A stretch of 64,000 nucleotides of DNA from Rhodopseudomonas infernalis. Lineage in GTDB: Bacteria > Pseudomonadota > Alphaproteobacteria > Rhizobiales > Xanthobacteraceae. The stretch lies in the NCBI RefSeq assembly GCF_022271405.1, contig NZ_JAJNAL010000004.1, positions 62,001 through 126,000 on the forward strand. Direction: 5' to 3'. The translations under genes and the position numbers were made by a program. Under the pieces are notes generated by a model, which worked only from the letters and a program-made list of their open reading frames with translations, was not told where the DNA came from and made no database searches. Below are positions 26,447-35,606 of the stretch, in pieces (position 1 is the stretch's first letter; every line of letters starts with the position of its first letter).

Positions 26447-29173
26447 CTATCGTGGCGGAGGCACCGCGGGACCATCGACCGCGAGCCGTAACATCCTGGC
26501 GAGATCGCCGCGTCGATAGGGTTTCTCCAGCAGCAGCGCCCCTTCAACGCCAGTGTTCCATTGCTTGAGAACATTGTCGCCGTAGCCGGACGTAAACAGC
26601 ACCTTGAGGTTCGGCCGGTACTTGCGCAGTTCATCGGCGAGCTGCGCGCCGTTGATCGGGCCACCCAGCATCACGTCGGTGAACAGCAGATCGAACTCGA
26701 CCTCGTCGTACACCATAGCCATCGCGTGTGCGGCGCTGGCGGCCGCATGCGTGGTGTAACCGAGCGCCGCCAGATCGGTCATCACGTAGCTGCGCACCAG
26801 GACGTCGTCCTCGACCACCAGGATGGTTTCGCGGCCGCCCTGCGCGGTGGGCAGCGGCGCAGCCGTCTCGCTGCGTTGCGGAGAAGCCGACGGCAAATAG
26901 AGGCGGATTGCAGTGCCGGAACCTTCCCGACTGTGGATCTCGATATGGCCGCCGGACTGTTTGACGAAGCCGTACACCATGCTCAGCCCGAGCCCGGTGC
27001 CTTCGCCGACCGCCTTGGTGGTGAAGAACGGCTCAAACACGCGGTCGCGGATCAACGCCGGAATGCCGGTGCCGGTATCGGTGATCACCAGCACGACGTA
27101 GTGGCCCGGTGTCACCTCGTCGTGCTGCTCGGCATACACCTTGTCGAGATTGACGTTGGCGGTCTCCAGCAACAATCGACCGCCACCCGGCATGGCGTCG
27201 CGAGCGTTGATGGCGAGGTTGAGCAGCGCGCTGGATAGTTGCGAAGGATCGGCCAACGCCGGCCCGAGTGCGGGCGCAGGGCGAAAATCGATCTCGATGG
27301 TGCCGCTGAAGGTCGAGCGCAGCAGCCGCGCGGTTTCCTCCATCAACGCATTGACGTCGATGCTTCGTGGCTGCAGCGGCTGCTTGCGGGCAAACGACAG
27401 CAGGCCGTTGGTGAGATCGCTGGCACGCGACACGGCCTGATCGACCATCAGCGCCACGTCCTTGAGGGCCGGCCGATCGCCGACACCTTCGGCCAGCATC
27501 TCGACGCCGCCGGTCAGCACCGTGAGGATGTTGTTGAGATCGTGGGCAACGCCGCCGGTGAGCTGGCCGATCGCCTGCATCTTCTGGGCCTGACGCAACT
27601 GTCGCTCGGCCTCCTTCAGCGCGGTGATGTCGCGATACACGATGACGGCGCCGCCGAAGCTGCCGTCGGGGTTCTCGATCGGGCGCGCGCTGGCGACGAG
27701 CTGGATCAGCTCTGCCTCGTCGGTCCGGCGAATGCCAAGATCGACATTGTCGAAGCTCTCGCCGCGGCGGGCCCGCGACGACGGGCTCTCGCCATCGGGC
27801 ATCGGCGTCACGCCATCGGCCTTGAGCCGCTTGTACTTGCGCTTCCACTGCTCCGAGTCGATCTCGGCCGCCTCGCCGAACAACGCGAGGCAGCGCGGAT
27901 TGGCGAATACGCGTCGGCCGCCAGCGTCGATCACCGCGACAGCATCGGCCATGCTGGCGATGATCTTGTCGAGTTGTTCGGATTTGGTGCGTAGCGCCTT
28001 GGTGGTGCTGTCGATCTCGGACGTCATGTGCTCGAACGCCGCGGCGAGCCGCAGCGTCTCGCCGCTCAGCCCGCGCGGCACCGCGATCCGCCCGGTGCTG
28101 GCGAATTGCTCGACCGCGGCGGTCAGTTGCACCACCGGCTTGGCAAGAGAGCGCGACAGCAACACCGAGACCAGCACCGCGACCAGGCCGGCGACCAGCG
28201 CGACGATCAGGCTGGCGCTCTGCAACGCTTTGGCCGGCGCCATGATGGTGTCGAACGCGATCGTTTCGATGACGCCCGCGCGTATCCCGTTCGGCAAGCG
28301 GATCAGCCCGATCACCGCCGCGACGCGCTGCCCGTCCGGCCCCGTGAGAACCGCCGCCGCGCCGTTCTTGGCGCCCAGCGCCGCCGCCAAATCGGGGAAG
28401 TCGTCCTGCCAGCGTCCGGCTGCGCTGGTCGGCACCAGTCGGCCCTCGCGCAGATTGGCCAGATATGGCCCGTTGGCGTCGACGATGTAGGACCGCGTGT
28501 CTTCATTCAGCGCGGCGCGGATCCGCTCGAAGGTCGGACGCATGTCGATCTCGAGCACGATCAGGCCGAACGGTTCGTCCGCCGCGGTGCGGACCGGCGT
28601 CGCGAACATCACGACCGGACCCGCCAGCGGGCCATCCGCGGGGTCGCTGCGAGTCCAGGTCATATCGACCTCGCGCTCGGCCAGCGCGATGCCACGCTGA
28701 ATGAACTCTTCGTCACCGAGCCGCTGCAGCTCGCTCTCCGGCACGATGCGCGGAGAGCGATCGGAGGTCTTGCGATCGACCCTGACCAACTCGTGCCCAC
28801 CATCGGCGACGCTGATGAAGCGATAGCGCAGAATGCCAGGCTTCGCCATCATTTGACCGGCATAGATCGTGGCGAGGGTGCGCCGTGAGGCTGCCTCCGC
28901 GATGTCGTCCTGCGGATCTATGCCGCCGCTGCTCCGCGCGCGCTGGATCCGCTGATGGGACGGGAACGTCCGCGCCGCGAGAGCTTCGTTGCGCGCGGTG
29001 CCGAGCAGCGCGTAGATGCCGCCGATCCTCGCCTTGGTCTGATCGGCGAGCCGCTGGATGCCCGCCGGCACCATGGCGCGGCCGATACTGTAGTAGGAGA
29101 GCAGGCCGAGCGCCGCCACCGTGCTCAACACCAGCGCCGTCATCGCCAGCGTCAGGCGCACCGACAAGCGCAT
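26447..29173 (-). CDS. membrane hybrid sensor histidine kinase
   Basis: 908 residues. Order: TM1 (about 7-27), large periplasmic sensor likely of dCache type (about 30-308), TM2 (about 318-340), HAMP (about 340-395), PAS (about 400-515, IIASMADAVAVIDAGGRRVF), HisKA with phospho-His544 (GGVAHDLNNILTVL), HATPase with Asn656 (LNLAINARDAMPGGG) and G-boxes DTGTGI and GEGTGLGLSMVYGF, then a receiver domain (about 783-898) with Asp833 (LLFTDVML). The HDLNNIL box places it in the FixL/NtrB-like HisKA4 class. The signal is unknown and no output regulator is adjacent. Confidence 0.9.
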   Translation of the reverse strand: MRLSVRLTLAMTALVLSTVAALGLLSYYSIGRAMVPAGIQRLADQTKARIGGIYALLGTARNEALAARTFPSHQRIQRARSSGGIDPQDDIAEAASRRTLATIYAGQMMAKPGILRYRFISVADGGHELVRVDRKTSDRSPRIVPESELQRLGDEEFIQRGIALAEREVDMTWTRSDPADGPLAGPVVMFATPVRTAADEPFGLIVLEIDMRPTFERIRAALNEDTRSYIVDANGPYLANLREGRLVPTSAAGRWQDDFPDLAAALGAKNGAAAVLTGPDGQRVAAVIGLIRLPNGIRAGVIETIAFDTIMAPAKALQSASLIVALVAGLVAVLVSVLLSRSLAKPVVQLTAAVEQFASTGRIAVPRGLSGETLRLAAAFEHMTSEIDSTTKALRTKSEQLDKIIASMADAVAVIDAGGRRVFANPRCLALFGEAAEIDSEQWKRKYKRLKADGVTPMPDGESPSSRARRGESFDNVDLGIRRTDEAELIQLVASARPIENPDGSFGGAVIVYRDITALKEAERQLRQAQKMQAIGQLTGGVAHDLNNILTVLTGGVEMLAEGVGDRPALKDVALMVDQAVSRASDLTNGLLSFARKQPLQPRSIDVNALMEETARLLRSTFSGTIEIDFRPAPALGPALADPSQLSSALLNLAINARDAMPGGGRLLLETANVNLDKVYAEQHDEVTPGHYVVLVITDTGTGIPALIRDRVFEPFFTTKAVGEGTGLGLSMVYGFVKQSGGHIEIHSREGSGTAIRLYLPSASPQRSETAAPLPTAQGGRETILVVEDDVLVRSYVMTDLAALGYTTHAAASAAHAMAMVYDEVEFDLLFTDVMLGGPINGAQLADELRKYRPNLKVLFTSGYGDNVLKQWNTGVEGALLLEKPYRRGDLARMLRLAVDGPAVPPPR

Positions 29174-29296
29174 CGTCCGGTCTCCTGATGTCGGGAAGGC
29201 GGCAAACTATCCGAAGGCGGCGCAGCGCGCCACCGCGGCCAAGTTAGCCTGATGGACTAGCCGGATTGCGAACAAAACGTCGCTGCACCGCAACCG

Positions 29297-29725
29297 TCAT
29301 TGCGGAATCTGGCCAAACCCCTCGCCGACTGGCAGCGGCTTGGTGCGGATCAGCCGGGAGTCTTCGACCGCCGCCTGGCGATGCTTCACCGCCTCGCGAT
29401 ACACCGGATCGCGGATCATCTCGACGAACGCCGCGACGCTCGGATATTCGGCGATGAACATGTGATCCCAGCGCTCGCTCTGCGGCCCGATCAGCATCAG
29501 TTCGAATGCGCCCTGCCACACCACCTTGCCGCCGAGCCGCGCAAACACCGGCAGCGAGTCGCGGCCGTAGGCGGCGTAAGCCTCGGCGCCGGTCGCCTCG
29601 CGCCCGTCCGGATAGGTCGCGCGCGGCTTCAGCCGCACCAGGTTGAGCATATGGATCGGGCCCGGCCGATCGCTCTCGCGGAATTGTGCGAACACTTCCT
29701 TGGTCGGGTCGATGTGCCCCGTCAT
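29297..29725 (-). CDS. DUF1330 domain protein
   Basis: 142 residues. It has the DUF1330 pattern within a dimeric alpha-beta barrel fold: PIHMLNLVRLKPRATYPDGR, GAEAYAAYGRDSLPVFARLG, MFIAEYPSVAAFVEMIRDPV and YREAVKHRQAAVEDSRLI. No signal or membrane segment. Function is unknown; related folds include small monooxygenases and dehydratases. It diverges from the DUF1304 gene across 83 bases that hold both promoters. Confidence 0.85.
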   Translation of the reverse strand: MTGHIDPTKEVFAQFRESDRPGPIHMLNLVRLKPRATYPDGREATGAEAYAAYGRDSLPVFARLGGKVVWQGAFELMLIGPQSERWDHMFIAEYPSVAAFVEMIRDPVYREAVKHRQAAVEDSRLIRTKPLPVGEGFGQIPQ

Positions 29726-29808
29726 GCGTCCTCCCTCTTGCTTTTGACTCGTCTGGTCCGTGTTACTATCACGCCGCAGATGCCGATGTCTGCCTCCGGA
29801 GATTTCTC

Positions 29809-30171
29809 GTGAACGCTGTTGCCGCCCTCCTCGTCGCGCTGGTCGCGGCGCTGCACGTGTTTTTTCTCGTCCTCGAGATGTTTCTCTGGACCAAGCCGCT
29901 CGGCATGAATGTGTTTCGCAACACCCCCGAGAAGGCCGCCGCCTCAGCAGTGCTGGCCGCCAATCAGGGGCTGTACAACGGGTTTCTGGCGGCGGGCCTG
30001 ATCTGGTCGCTGATTCATCCGAACCCTGCCGTCGCGCTGCAGCTCGCGACGTTCTTTCTCGGCTGCGTCATCGTCGCGGGACTTTACGGCGCCTGGAGCG
30101 TGAGCCGGCGGATTCTCTATGTCCAGGCGGCGCCCGCGGCGCTGGCGCTGCTTCTGGTTTGGCTCGCGTAG
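29809..30171 (+). CDS. DUF1304 family membrane protein
   Basis: 120 residues, four predicted membrane helices (near 3-25, 50-68, 74-92, 98-118). Family markers are LHVFFLVLEMFLWTKPLG, KAAASAVLAANQGLYNGFLA and FFLGCVIVAGLYGAWS. The start was set at GTG 29809, preceded by CGGAG at a good distance; an upstream in-frame start would add residues without similarity. Function unknown, probably an inner-membrane protein. Confidence 0.88.
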   Translation: MNAVAALLVALVAALHVFFLVLEMFLWTKPLGMNVFRNTPEKAAASAVLAANQGLYNGFLAAGLIWSLIHPNPAVALQLATFFLGCVIVAGLYGAWSVSRRILYVQAAPAALALLLVWLA

Positions 30172-30273
30172 CCGGGACCGCTGCTACATGGTGCGTTGCA
30201 CAGCGCGGCATAATGAAACGAGTCGCATGACGGCATTGCAAGACTCCAGGTGCTGATCCACACTCCCTGATAA

Positions 30274-30296
30274 CGGCGGCAGACAAAACGCCGCCG
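30274..30296 (+). promoter_or_regulatory. hairpin in the leader of the amino-acid-type binding protein gene
   Basis: CGGCGGC, loop AGACAAAAC, GCCGCCG. The 7-bp perfect stem ends 29 bases before ATG 30326. A GGGAG ribosome site follows at about 30311-30315. It could protect the 5' end of the message or modulate translation; it resembles no known riboswitch. Confidence 0.35.
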
Positions 30297-30325
30297 ATCA
30301 TAAGGCCATAGGGAGTAGACCAGCG

Positions 30326-31546
30326 ATGAAGAGCCTGTATCAGGCCGCCGTAGCGGCTCTTGCGACCGTTGCGCTGAGCGCCGCGCCCGCCGCGGCGCAG
30401 AAGAAATACGATACCGGAGCCTCCGACACCGAAATCAAGATCGGCCAGACCGTGCCGTTCTCCGGCCCCGCCTCGGCCTACGCCGGCATCGGCAAGACCC
30501 AGGCCGCCTATATGCGGATGATCAACGAACAGGGCGGCGTCAACGGCCGCAAGATCAATCTGATCCAGTACGACGACGCCTACTCGCCACCCAAGGCCGT
30601 CGAGCAGGTCCGCAAGCTGGTCGAAAGCGACGAAGTGCTGCTGACTTTCCAGATCATCGGCACGCCGTCCAACGCCGCCGTGCAGAAATATCTCAATCAG
30701 AAGAAGGTGCCGCAGCTGCTCGCCTCGACCGGAGCAACACGCTTCACCGACCCGAAGAACTTTCCCTGGACGATGGGCTTCAACCCCAACTACCAGACCG
30801 AAGGCAGGATCTACGCGCGCTATATCCTGCAAAATCATCCCGACGCCAAGATCGGCATCCTGTTCCAGAACGACGATCTCGGCCGCGATTATGTCACGGG
30901 ACTACGATCCGGACTGGGCGACAAGGCCGACAAGATGATCGTCGCCGAGTCGTCCTACGAACTCACCGACCCGACCGTCGACTCCCAGATCGTCAAGTTG
31001 AAGTCCGCCGGCGCCACGCTGCTGTACAATGCCTCGACGCCGCGCTTCGCCGCCCAGGCGATCAAGAAGATCGCCGACCTCGGTTGGAACCCGGTCCACA
31101 TCCTCGACATCAATGCCAGCCCGGTGTCGGCGACGCTGAAGCCCGCCGGCCTCGACATCTCCAAGGGCATCATCAGCGTCAATTACGGCAAGGACCCTGC
31201 CGATCCGCAGTGGGCCAATGACGAGGGCGTGAAGAAGTACTTCGTCTTCATGGACAAGTACTATCCCGAGGGCGACAAGCTCAACACCGTCAACAGCTAC
31301 GGCTATTCGACGGCCGAGCTGCTCGTCCACATCCTGAAGCAATGCGGCGACGACCTCACCCGCGACAACGTCATGAAGCAGGCCGCGAACATCAAGGGCT
31401 TCGTCGGCGGCCTGTCGCTGCCGGGCATGTCGGTCAATACTTCGCCGACCGATTTCCGCGTCAACAAGCAACTGCGGATGATGAAGTTCAACGGTGAGCG
31501 CTGGGAGCTGTTCGGCCCGATCATCGAAGACGACGCGGCGATGTAA
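30326..31546 (+). CDS. ABC transporter substrate-binding protein, branched-chain amino acid / aromatic acid (LivK) type
   Basis: 406 residues with a signal peptide (MKSLYQAAVAALATVALSAA, cleavage near 24 after AAA). Mature protein has the periplasmic binding fold type I: EIKIGQTVPFSGPASAYAGI, INEQGGVNGRKINLIQYDDA, LLTFQIIGTPSNAAVQKYL, KIGILFQNDDLGRDYVTGL. This group in Rhodopseudomonas includes receptors for fatty and aromatic acids as well as branched-chain amino acids, so the ligand is open. No permease or ATPase is adjacent; it is an orphan receptor or serves a transporter elsewhere. Confidence 0.9.
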   Translation: MKSLYQAAVAALATVALSAAPAAAQKKYDTGASDTEIKIGQTVPFSGPASAYAGIGKTQAAYMRMINEQGGVNGRKINLIQYDDAYSPPKAVEQVRKLVESDEVLLTFQIIGTPSNAAVQKYLNQKKVPQLLASTGATRFTDPKNFPWTMGFNPNYQTEGRIYARYILQNHPDAKIGILFQNDDLGRDYVTGLRSGLGDKADKMIVAESSYELTDPTVDSQIVKLKSAGATLLYNASTPRFAAQAIKKIADLGWNPVHILDINASPVSATLKPAGLDISKGIISVNYGKDPADPQWANDEGVKKYFVFMDKYYPEGDKLNTVNSYGYSTAELLVHILKQCGDDLTRDNVMKQAANIKGFVGGLSLPGMSVNTSPTDFRVNKQLRMMKFNGERWELFGPIIEDDAAM

Positions 31547-31557
31547 ATCCAGGGTGT

Positions 31558-31588
31558 CCCGGTGCGAGACCCGACACCTCGTACCGGG
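31558..31588 (+). terminator. candidate terminator hairpin after the binding-protein gene
   Basis: CCCGGTGCGAG (31558-31568), loop of 9, CTCGTACCGGG (31578-31588). The 11-bp stem has one G-U pair and starts 11 bases after the stop codon. There is no T-run afterwards, so termination may need Rho or be weak. Confidence 0.42.
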
Positions 31589-31720
31589 ATGCATTCCGGC
31601 GATACCGCCTATCCTAGGTAATTGGCACAGGAACACCGATCTCACGGACAACTAATCAGTAACTGAATCACTGGCATTGCGGCGCATCCACCTCACCTAA
31701 GGTCACCGTCGTTCAAAACA

Positions 31721-31738
31721 CGACAGACACGTCTGTCG
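31721..31738. promoter_or_regulatory. perfect 18-base palindrome, TetR-operator-like
   Basis: CGACAGAC-AC-GTCTGTCG. An 8-bp perfect inverted repeat around a 2-base centre, 79 bases before the start of the 68-residue gene. The GACAGAC/GTCTGTC layout resembles binding sites of TetR-family repressors. No TetR gene lies in the window. Confidence 0.5.
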
Positions 31739-31817
31739 AATCATCGTGGAATGACCCCGCGGCACACGCGAGTGCAGCGAGCGAGTCGGGAGCGCCGCGC
31801 GTCGCGGCGGAAGCACG

Positions 31818-32024
31818 ATGAACACAGAAGCCAGCCGCTATTTCACCGTCGAACAACTCGAAGAGCTAGCCGTCGCCAAATACATCGAGGCCGCGCTGAC
31901 GCCGGAAGGCGGCGAACGCGAGGAACTGCTGCTGGCAGCCAAGCGCTTCGCCAGCCGCGCCAAGATGAAGAGCTGGCTGATGGGCGAAATGGGCATCGCG
32001 CCGCCGCGCCGCGATTATCATTGA
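31818..32024 (+). CDS. hypothetical protein, 68 residues
   Basis: Starts MNTEASRYFTVEQLEELAVA and continues KYIEAALTPEGGEREELLLA, then RFASRAKMKSWLMGEMGIAP. It is helical and charged with no membrane or signal segment. Family unknown. GGCGGAAG a few bases before ATG 31818 is a possible ribosome site. It is preceded by a palindrome that may be an operator and converges with the 83-residue gene. Confidence 0.62.
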   Translation: MNTEASRYFTVEQLEELAVAKYIEAALTPEGGEREELLLAAKRFASRAKMKSWLMGEMGIAPPRRDYH

Positions 32025-32092
32025 TGCGGCCGCGCGCGCACCGCCGATAGACCTCGGGATGACGCGAAGACATCGGGGGCGTCGTTACAGGA

Positions 32093-32344
32093 TCACTCCC
32101 AGGGGATCAGGCTGACCTCGCGCTGCAGCCGATCCATGGCGATCATCACCGCCGCGCCGGCGAATTCGCGGCTGGCGCCGCCGGGATCGACCGACGCGAC
32201 CTTCCAGTTGGCGCGATTGTTGTCGTCGTCCGGCAGGCAGCCGCAGATGCGGATGGCTTCGACCTTGTCGCAGTGACGCTGCTGGCGGACGTCAATCAGC
32301 AACATCTGTTCGATCTCGTCGGCGGTTTTCAACACCCGGGTCAT
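32093..32344 (-). CDS. conserved hypothetical protein, 83 residues
   Basis: Sequence MTRVLKTADEIEQMLLIDVR continues QQRHCDKVEAIRICGCLPDD and ends AAVMIAMDRLQREVSLIPWE. The IRICGCLPDDDNNRANWKV stretch looks structured. Two cysteines (ICGC) are present but no known motif. The start at ATG 32344 was chosen over a much longer upstream frame that runs antisense to the PBP gene. The 187 bases between it and PBP1A form a divergent promoter region. Confidence 0.68.
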   Translation of the reverse strand: MTRVLKTADEIEQMLLIDVRQQRHCDKVEAIRICGCLPDDDNNRANWKVASVDPGGASREFAGAAVMIAMDRLQREVSLIPWE

Positions 32345-32531
32345 GGCTTGCTTTCGTCGATAGGCTGAGCAGGCCTGTAACGCAGGCGCATCCGGCCGCT
32401 GTTGAGGTGTCTCAAGCCAGATCCGACGCGAGCCGTCGCCGTGGTCATGGAACCCGGTTTTAACCATGGCTTTACCGGGCCTTAAACCCGCTCCGCTACG
32501 GTGCGCCGATCGGTCGGCACGGGCGTGGCGT

Positions 32532-34787
32532 ATGGCGTTGGGCAAGAAAAAAGCCGGCGAACGGCGGGAGCCGACATTCGGCGGCTTCGCGGAATCACTC
32601 GGGGGGTTGCGGCTCGGGCCACAGGACAGGGTCAGCGTCGCCGACGACATGCCGAAAAAGCCTAAAGCGCCAGCCGCCAAATCGAGCGGCCGCGGCAAAC
32701 CCAAACCCAAGCCGCGCCGCAAGGGCGGGTTCCGCCGCTTCGTCACCGGCACGGTGTACTGGACCGCCGTGGTCGGGATCTGGGGCGTGCTGGCCGTGGT
32801 CGGGGTTCTGATCTGGGTCGGCGCCCATTTGCCGCCGATCCAGTCGCTGGAGATCCCCAAGCGGCCGCCGACCATCACCATTGTGGGTCTCGACGGCACC
32901 CAGCTCGCGGTGCGCGGCGAGATGGCCGGCACCAATGTGTCGCTGAAGGATCTGCCGCCATATCTGCCGAAGGCCTTCATCGCCATCGAGGACCGGCGAT
33001 TCTATCAACATTTCGGCGTCGATCCGATCGGCATCGCCCGCGCCGCGGTCGCCAACGTGCTGCATCGGGGCGTGTCGCAGGGCGGCTCGACGCTGACCCA
33101 GCAGCTCGCCAAGAACCTGTTCCTGACTCAGGACCGGACGATCACCCGCAAGCTGCAGGAGGTCGAGCTGGCGCTGTGGCTGGAGCGCAAGCACTCCAAG
33201 ACCGAGATCCTCGAACTGTATCTCAACCGGGTCTATTTCGGATCCGGCGCCTACGGCATCGAGGCGGCGGCGCAGAAATACTTCGGCAAGTCGGCCAAGG
33301 AGGTCACGCTGGTCGAGGCCGCAATGCTGGCCGGCCTGGTCAAATCGCCGTCGCGGCTGGCGCCGAACCGCAATCCGGAAGGCGCCGAGAAGCGCGCCCA
33401 GATCGTGCTCGCCGCGATGGCCGACGCCGATTTCATCACCGACAAGCAATCGAAGACCGCGATCGCCAACCCGGTCTACACGGTCAAACCGACCGGTGCC
33501 GGAACCATCAACTACGTGGCCGACTGGATCATCGAGGTGCTCGACGATCTGATCGGCCAGATCGACCAGTCGGTGATCGTCGAGACCTCGATCGATCCGA
33601 AACTGCAGTCGGAGGCCGAAGCCGCGATCATCGACGAACTCGCCGCCAAGAGCGTCAAGTTCAAGGTGTCGCAGGGCGCGCTGGTGGCGATGACGCCGGA
33701 CGGCGCGGTGCGCGCCATGATCGGCGGCCGCAACTACGCCGACAGCCAGTTCAACCGCGCGGTCACCGCCAAGCGCCAGCCCGGCTCGGCGTTCAAACCA
33801 TTCGTCTACCTGACCGCCGTCGAATCCGGGCTGACCCCGGAGACGATCCGCCAGGACGCGCCGCTCGACCTCAAGGGTTGGAAGCCGGAGAACTACACCC
33901 ACGAGTATTTCGGCTCGGTGACGCTGACCCAGGCGCTGGCGATGTCGCTCAACACGGTGGCGGTGCGGCTTGGGCTTGAGGTCGGGCCCAAGAACGTGGT
34001 GCGCACCGCGCACCGGCTCGGCATCGCCTCGAAGCTCGACGCCAACCCGTCGATCGCGCTCGGCACCTCGGAAGTCTCGGTACTGGAACTGGTCGGCGCC
34101 TATGCGACCTTCGCCAATGGCGGGCTGATGGCGGCACCGCACGTCATCAGCCGCATCCGCACCGCGCAGGGCAATAAAGTGGTGTATGCGCGCTCGACCG
34201 ATGCGCCGACGCGCGTCGTCGACGCGCGCGCGGTCGGCATGATGAACACGATGATGCTGGAGACACTGCAGTCCGGAACGGCCAAGAAAGCCGACCTGCC
34301 GGGCTGGAGCGCCGCCGGCAAGACCGGCACCAGCCAGGATTTCCGCGACGCCTGGTTCATCGGCTACACCGGCACGCTGGTCACCGGCGTGTGGTTCGGC
34401 AACGACGACAACTCGTCGACCAAGAAGGCGACCGGCGGCGGGCTGCCGGTCGAGGTCTGGACCCGCTTCATGCGCGAAGCGCTGAAGGGCACCGCGCCGC
34501 AGCCGCTGCCCGGCGGCTGGAGCGGCGGCCCCTTGGTGGCGAGCGGCGCCGCCGCGCCCACCAGCTCCGGCATCGGCGGTGCGATCGGCGGCTTCCTGAC
34601 CGGCGGCGCCGTGCCGCCAGGCGGCGGCAGCATCGCCCAGGCCGGCCCGCGCGGCGAAGCCCAGGTCACCAACATGCCGCCCCCACCAGGCGCAACCCGC
34701 ATGCCGTCGCCGACGCGTGCGAATGTCCGGCCCGAAGCGGATGCGGGGCTCGATGGCTGGCTGATGGATCGGCTGTTCGGGCGGTGA
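32532..34787 (+). CDS. penicillin-binding protein 1A-type, bifunctional transglycosylase/transpeptidase
   Basis: 751 residues. Cytoplasmic N-terminus very basic (KPKPKPRRKGG), one membrane anchor (about 73-95, WTAVVGIWGVLAVVGVLIWV). GT51 glycosyltransferase domain has EDRRFYQHFGVDPIGIARA and GGSTLTQQLAKNLFL (about 153-200). Transpeptidase has PGSAFKPF (active Ser about 419), SLN, and KTG in SAAGKTGTSQDF. The C-terminus is Gly/Pro/Ala-rich and probably disordered. It builds and crosslinks peptidoglycan in the periplasm. ATG 32532 (MALGKKKAGE) is preferred; an in-frame ATG exists at 32466. Confidence 0.93.
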   Translation: MALGKKKAGERREPTFGGFAESLGGLRLGPQDRVSVADDMPKKPKAPAAKSSGRGKPKPKPRRKGGFRRFVTGTVYWTAVVGIWGVLAVVGVLIWVGAHLPPIQSLEIPKRPPTITIVGLDGTQLAVRGEMAGTNVSLKDLPPYLPKAFIAIEDRRFYQHFGVDPIGIARAAVANVLHRGVSQGGSTLTQQLAKNLFLTQDRTITRKLQEVELALWLERKHSKTEILELYLNRVYFGSGAYGIEAAAQKYFGKSAKEVTLVEAAMLAGLVKSPSRLAPNRNPEGAEKRAQIVLAAMADADFITDKQSKTAIANPVYTVKPTGAGTINYVADWIIEVLDDLIGQIDQSVIVETSIDPKLQSEAEAAIIDELAAKSVKFKVSQGALVAMTPDGAVRAMIGGRNYADSQFNRAVTAKRQPGSAFKPFVYLTAVESGLTPETIRQDAPLDLKGWKPENYTHEYFGSVTLTQALAMSLNTVAVRLGLEVGPKNVVRTAHRLGIASKLDANPSIALGTSEVSVLELVGAYATFANGGLMAAPHVISRIRTAQGNKVVYARSTDAPTRVVDARAVGMMNTMMLETLQSGTAKKADLPGWSAAGKTGTSQDFRDAWFIGYTGTLVTGVWFGNDDNSSTKKATGGGLPVEVWTRFMREALKGTAPQPLPGGWSGGPLVASGAAAPTSSGIGGAIGGFLTGGAVPPGGGSIAQAGPRGEAQVTNMPPPPGATRMPSPTRANVRPEADAGLDGWLMDRLFGR

Positions 34788-34853
34788 GGCGTTTCGTCGT
34801 CTGAGGATTTACCAACAAGCCTTAGCCTGCGCGGCACCCGCGTCTAGCGCACC

Positions 34854-35606
34854 TCAGTCGCTGATGCCGTAGCGGTGCAGGTCGTTGCCGTGGGTGTCGA
34901 GCCAGGTCTTGGCGCGTTCCATCTGCGGGCAGACCTTGCCGACCACGCGCCAGAACCGCGCCGAGTGATTCATCTCGACCAGATGCGCGACCTCGTGGGC
35001 CGCGAGATAATCCAGCACGTAGGACGGCGCCAGGATCAGCCGCCACGAGAACGACAGCGACCCGGCCGAGGTGCATGAGCCCCAGCGGCTCGACTGATCG
35101 CGGATCGACAGCCGGGTGACCTTGACGCCGAGCTCCGGCGCGTAGCGATCGCAGGCCTTCTGCAGATCCTTACGCGCCTCGCGCTTGAGGAAATCGTGGA
35201 CGCGGCGATCGATGTGCTCGGCTTCGCCGGCCACGCAGATGATCCGTTCGCCGGATTCGCGCACCTCGGTCCAGACCGTGCCGCGGCCGGTGCGATGCAC
35301 GATCTTGTGGTCATGGCCGCGCAGCGGCACCAGCGTGCCGGGCTGGAACGGCGCCGCCTTCGGCAGGCGTCCGAGACGCGCCGCGATCCAGGCGCCGTGG
35401 CGCTGCGCGAACTCCTTGGCATCGGTCAGCGTGCCGCGCGGCGGCATCGTCAGGATGGCTTCGCGGTCACTCGGATGGATACGCAGCGTATAGCGTCGGG
35501 CGCGGCGATGACGCCGGATGCGAACTGCAAAGAACTGCGAGCCGTGACGGACGGCGATGGTCGACGGCTCAGTGGGCCGCCGATAGAGGAGTGCGCGGAA
35601 GGCCAT
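34854..35606 (-). CDS. YgjP-like (DUF45, M48-type) zinc metallopeptidase
   Basis: 250 residues. It carries the DUF45 features: YTLRIHPSDREAILTMPPRG, an AYAPELGV-like segment, QSSRWGSCTSAGSLSFSWRL and the zinc motif HEVAHLVEMNHSARFW (HExxH with third His about 6 residues on). No signal peptide, so cytoplasmic. A function in unfoldase/protease-type quality control is suggested for relatives but not shown. ATG 35606 (MAFRALLYRR) was chosen; 28 extra codons upstream look unrelated. It precedes an AT-richer gap. Confidence 0.88.
   Translation of the reverse strand: MAFRALLYRRPTEPSTIAVRHGSQFFAVRIRRHRRARRYTLRIHPSDREAILTMPPRGTLTDAKEFAQRHGAWIAARLGRLPKAAPFQPGTLVPLRGHDHKIVHRTGRGTVWTEVRESGERIICVAGEAEHIDRRVHDFLKREARKDLQKACDRYAPELGVKVTRLSIRDQSSRWGSCTSAGSLSFSWRLILAPSYVLDYLAAHEVAHLVEMNHSARFWRVVGKVCPQMERAKTWLDTHGNDLHRYGISD

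Noticed and set aside
32595-34142. Long minus-strand frame opposite the PBP1A gene
   Set aside because: Antisense shadow with no recognisable domain; the PBP1A motifs on the plus strand are complete.
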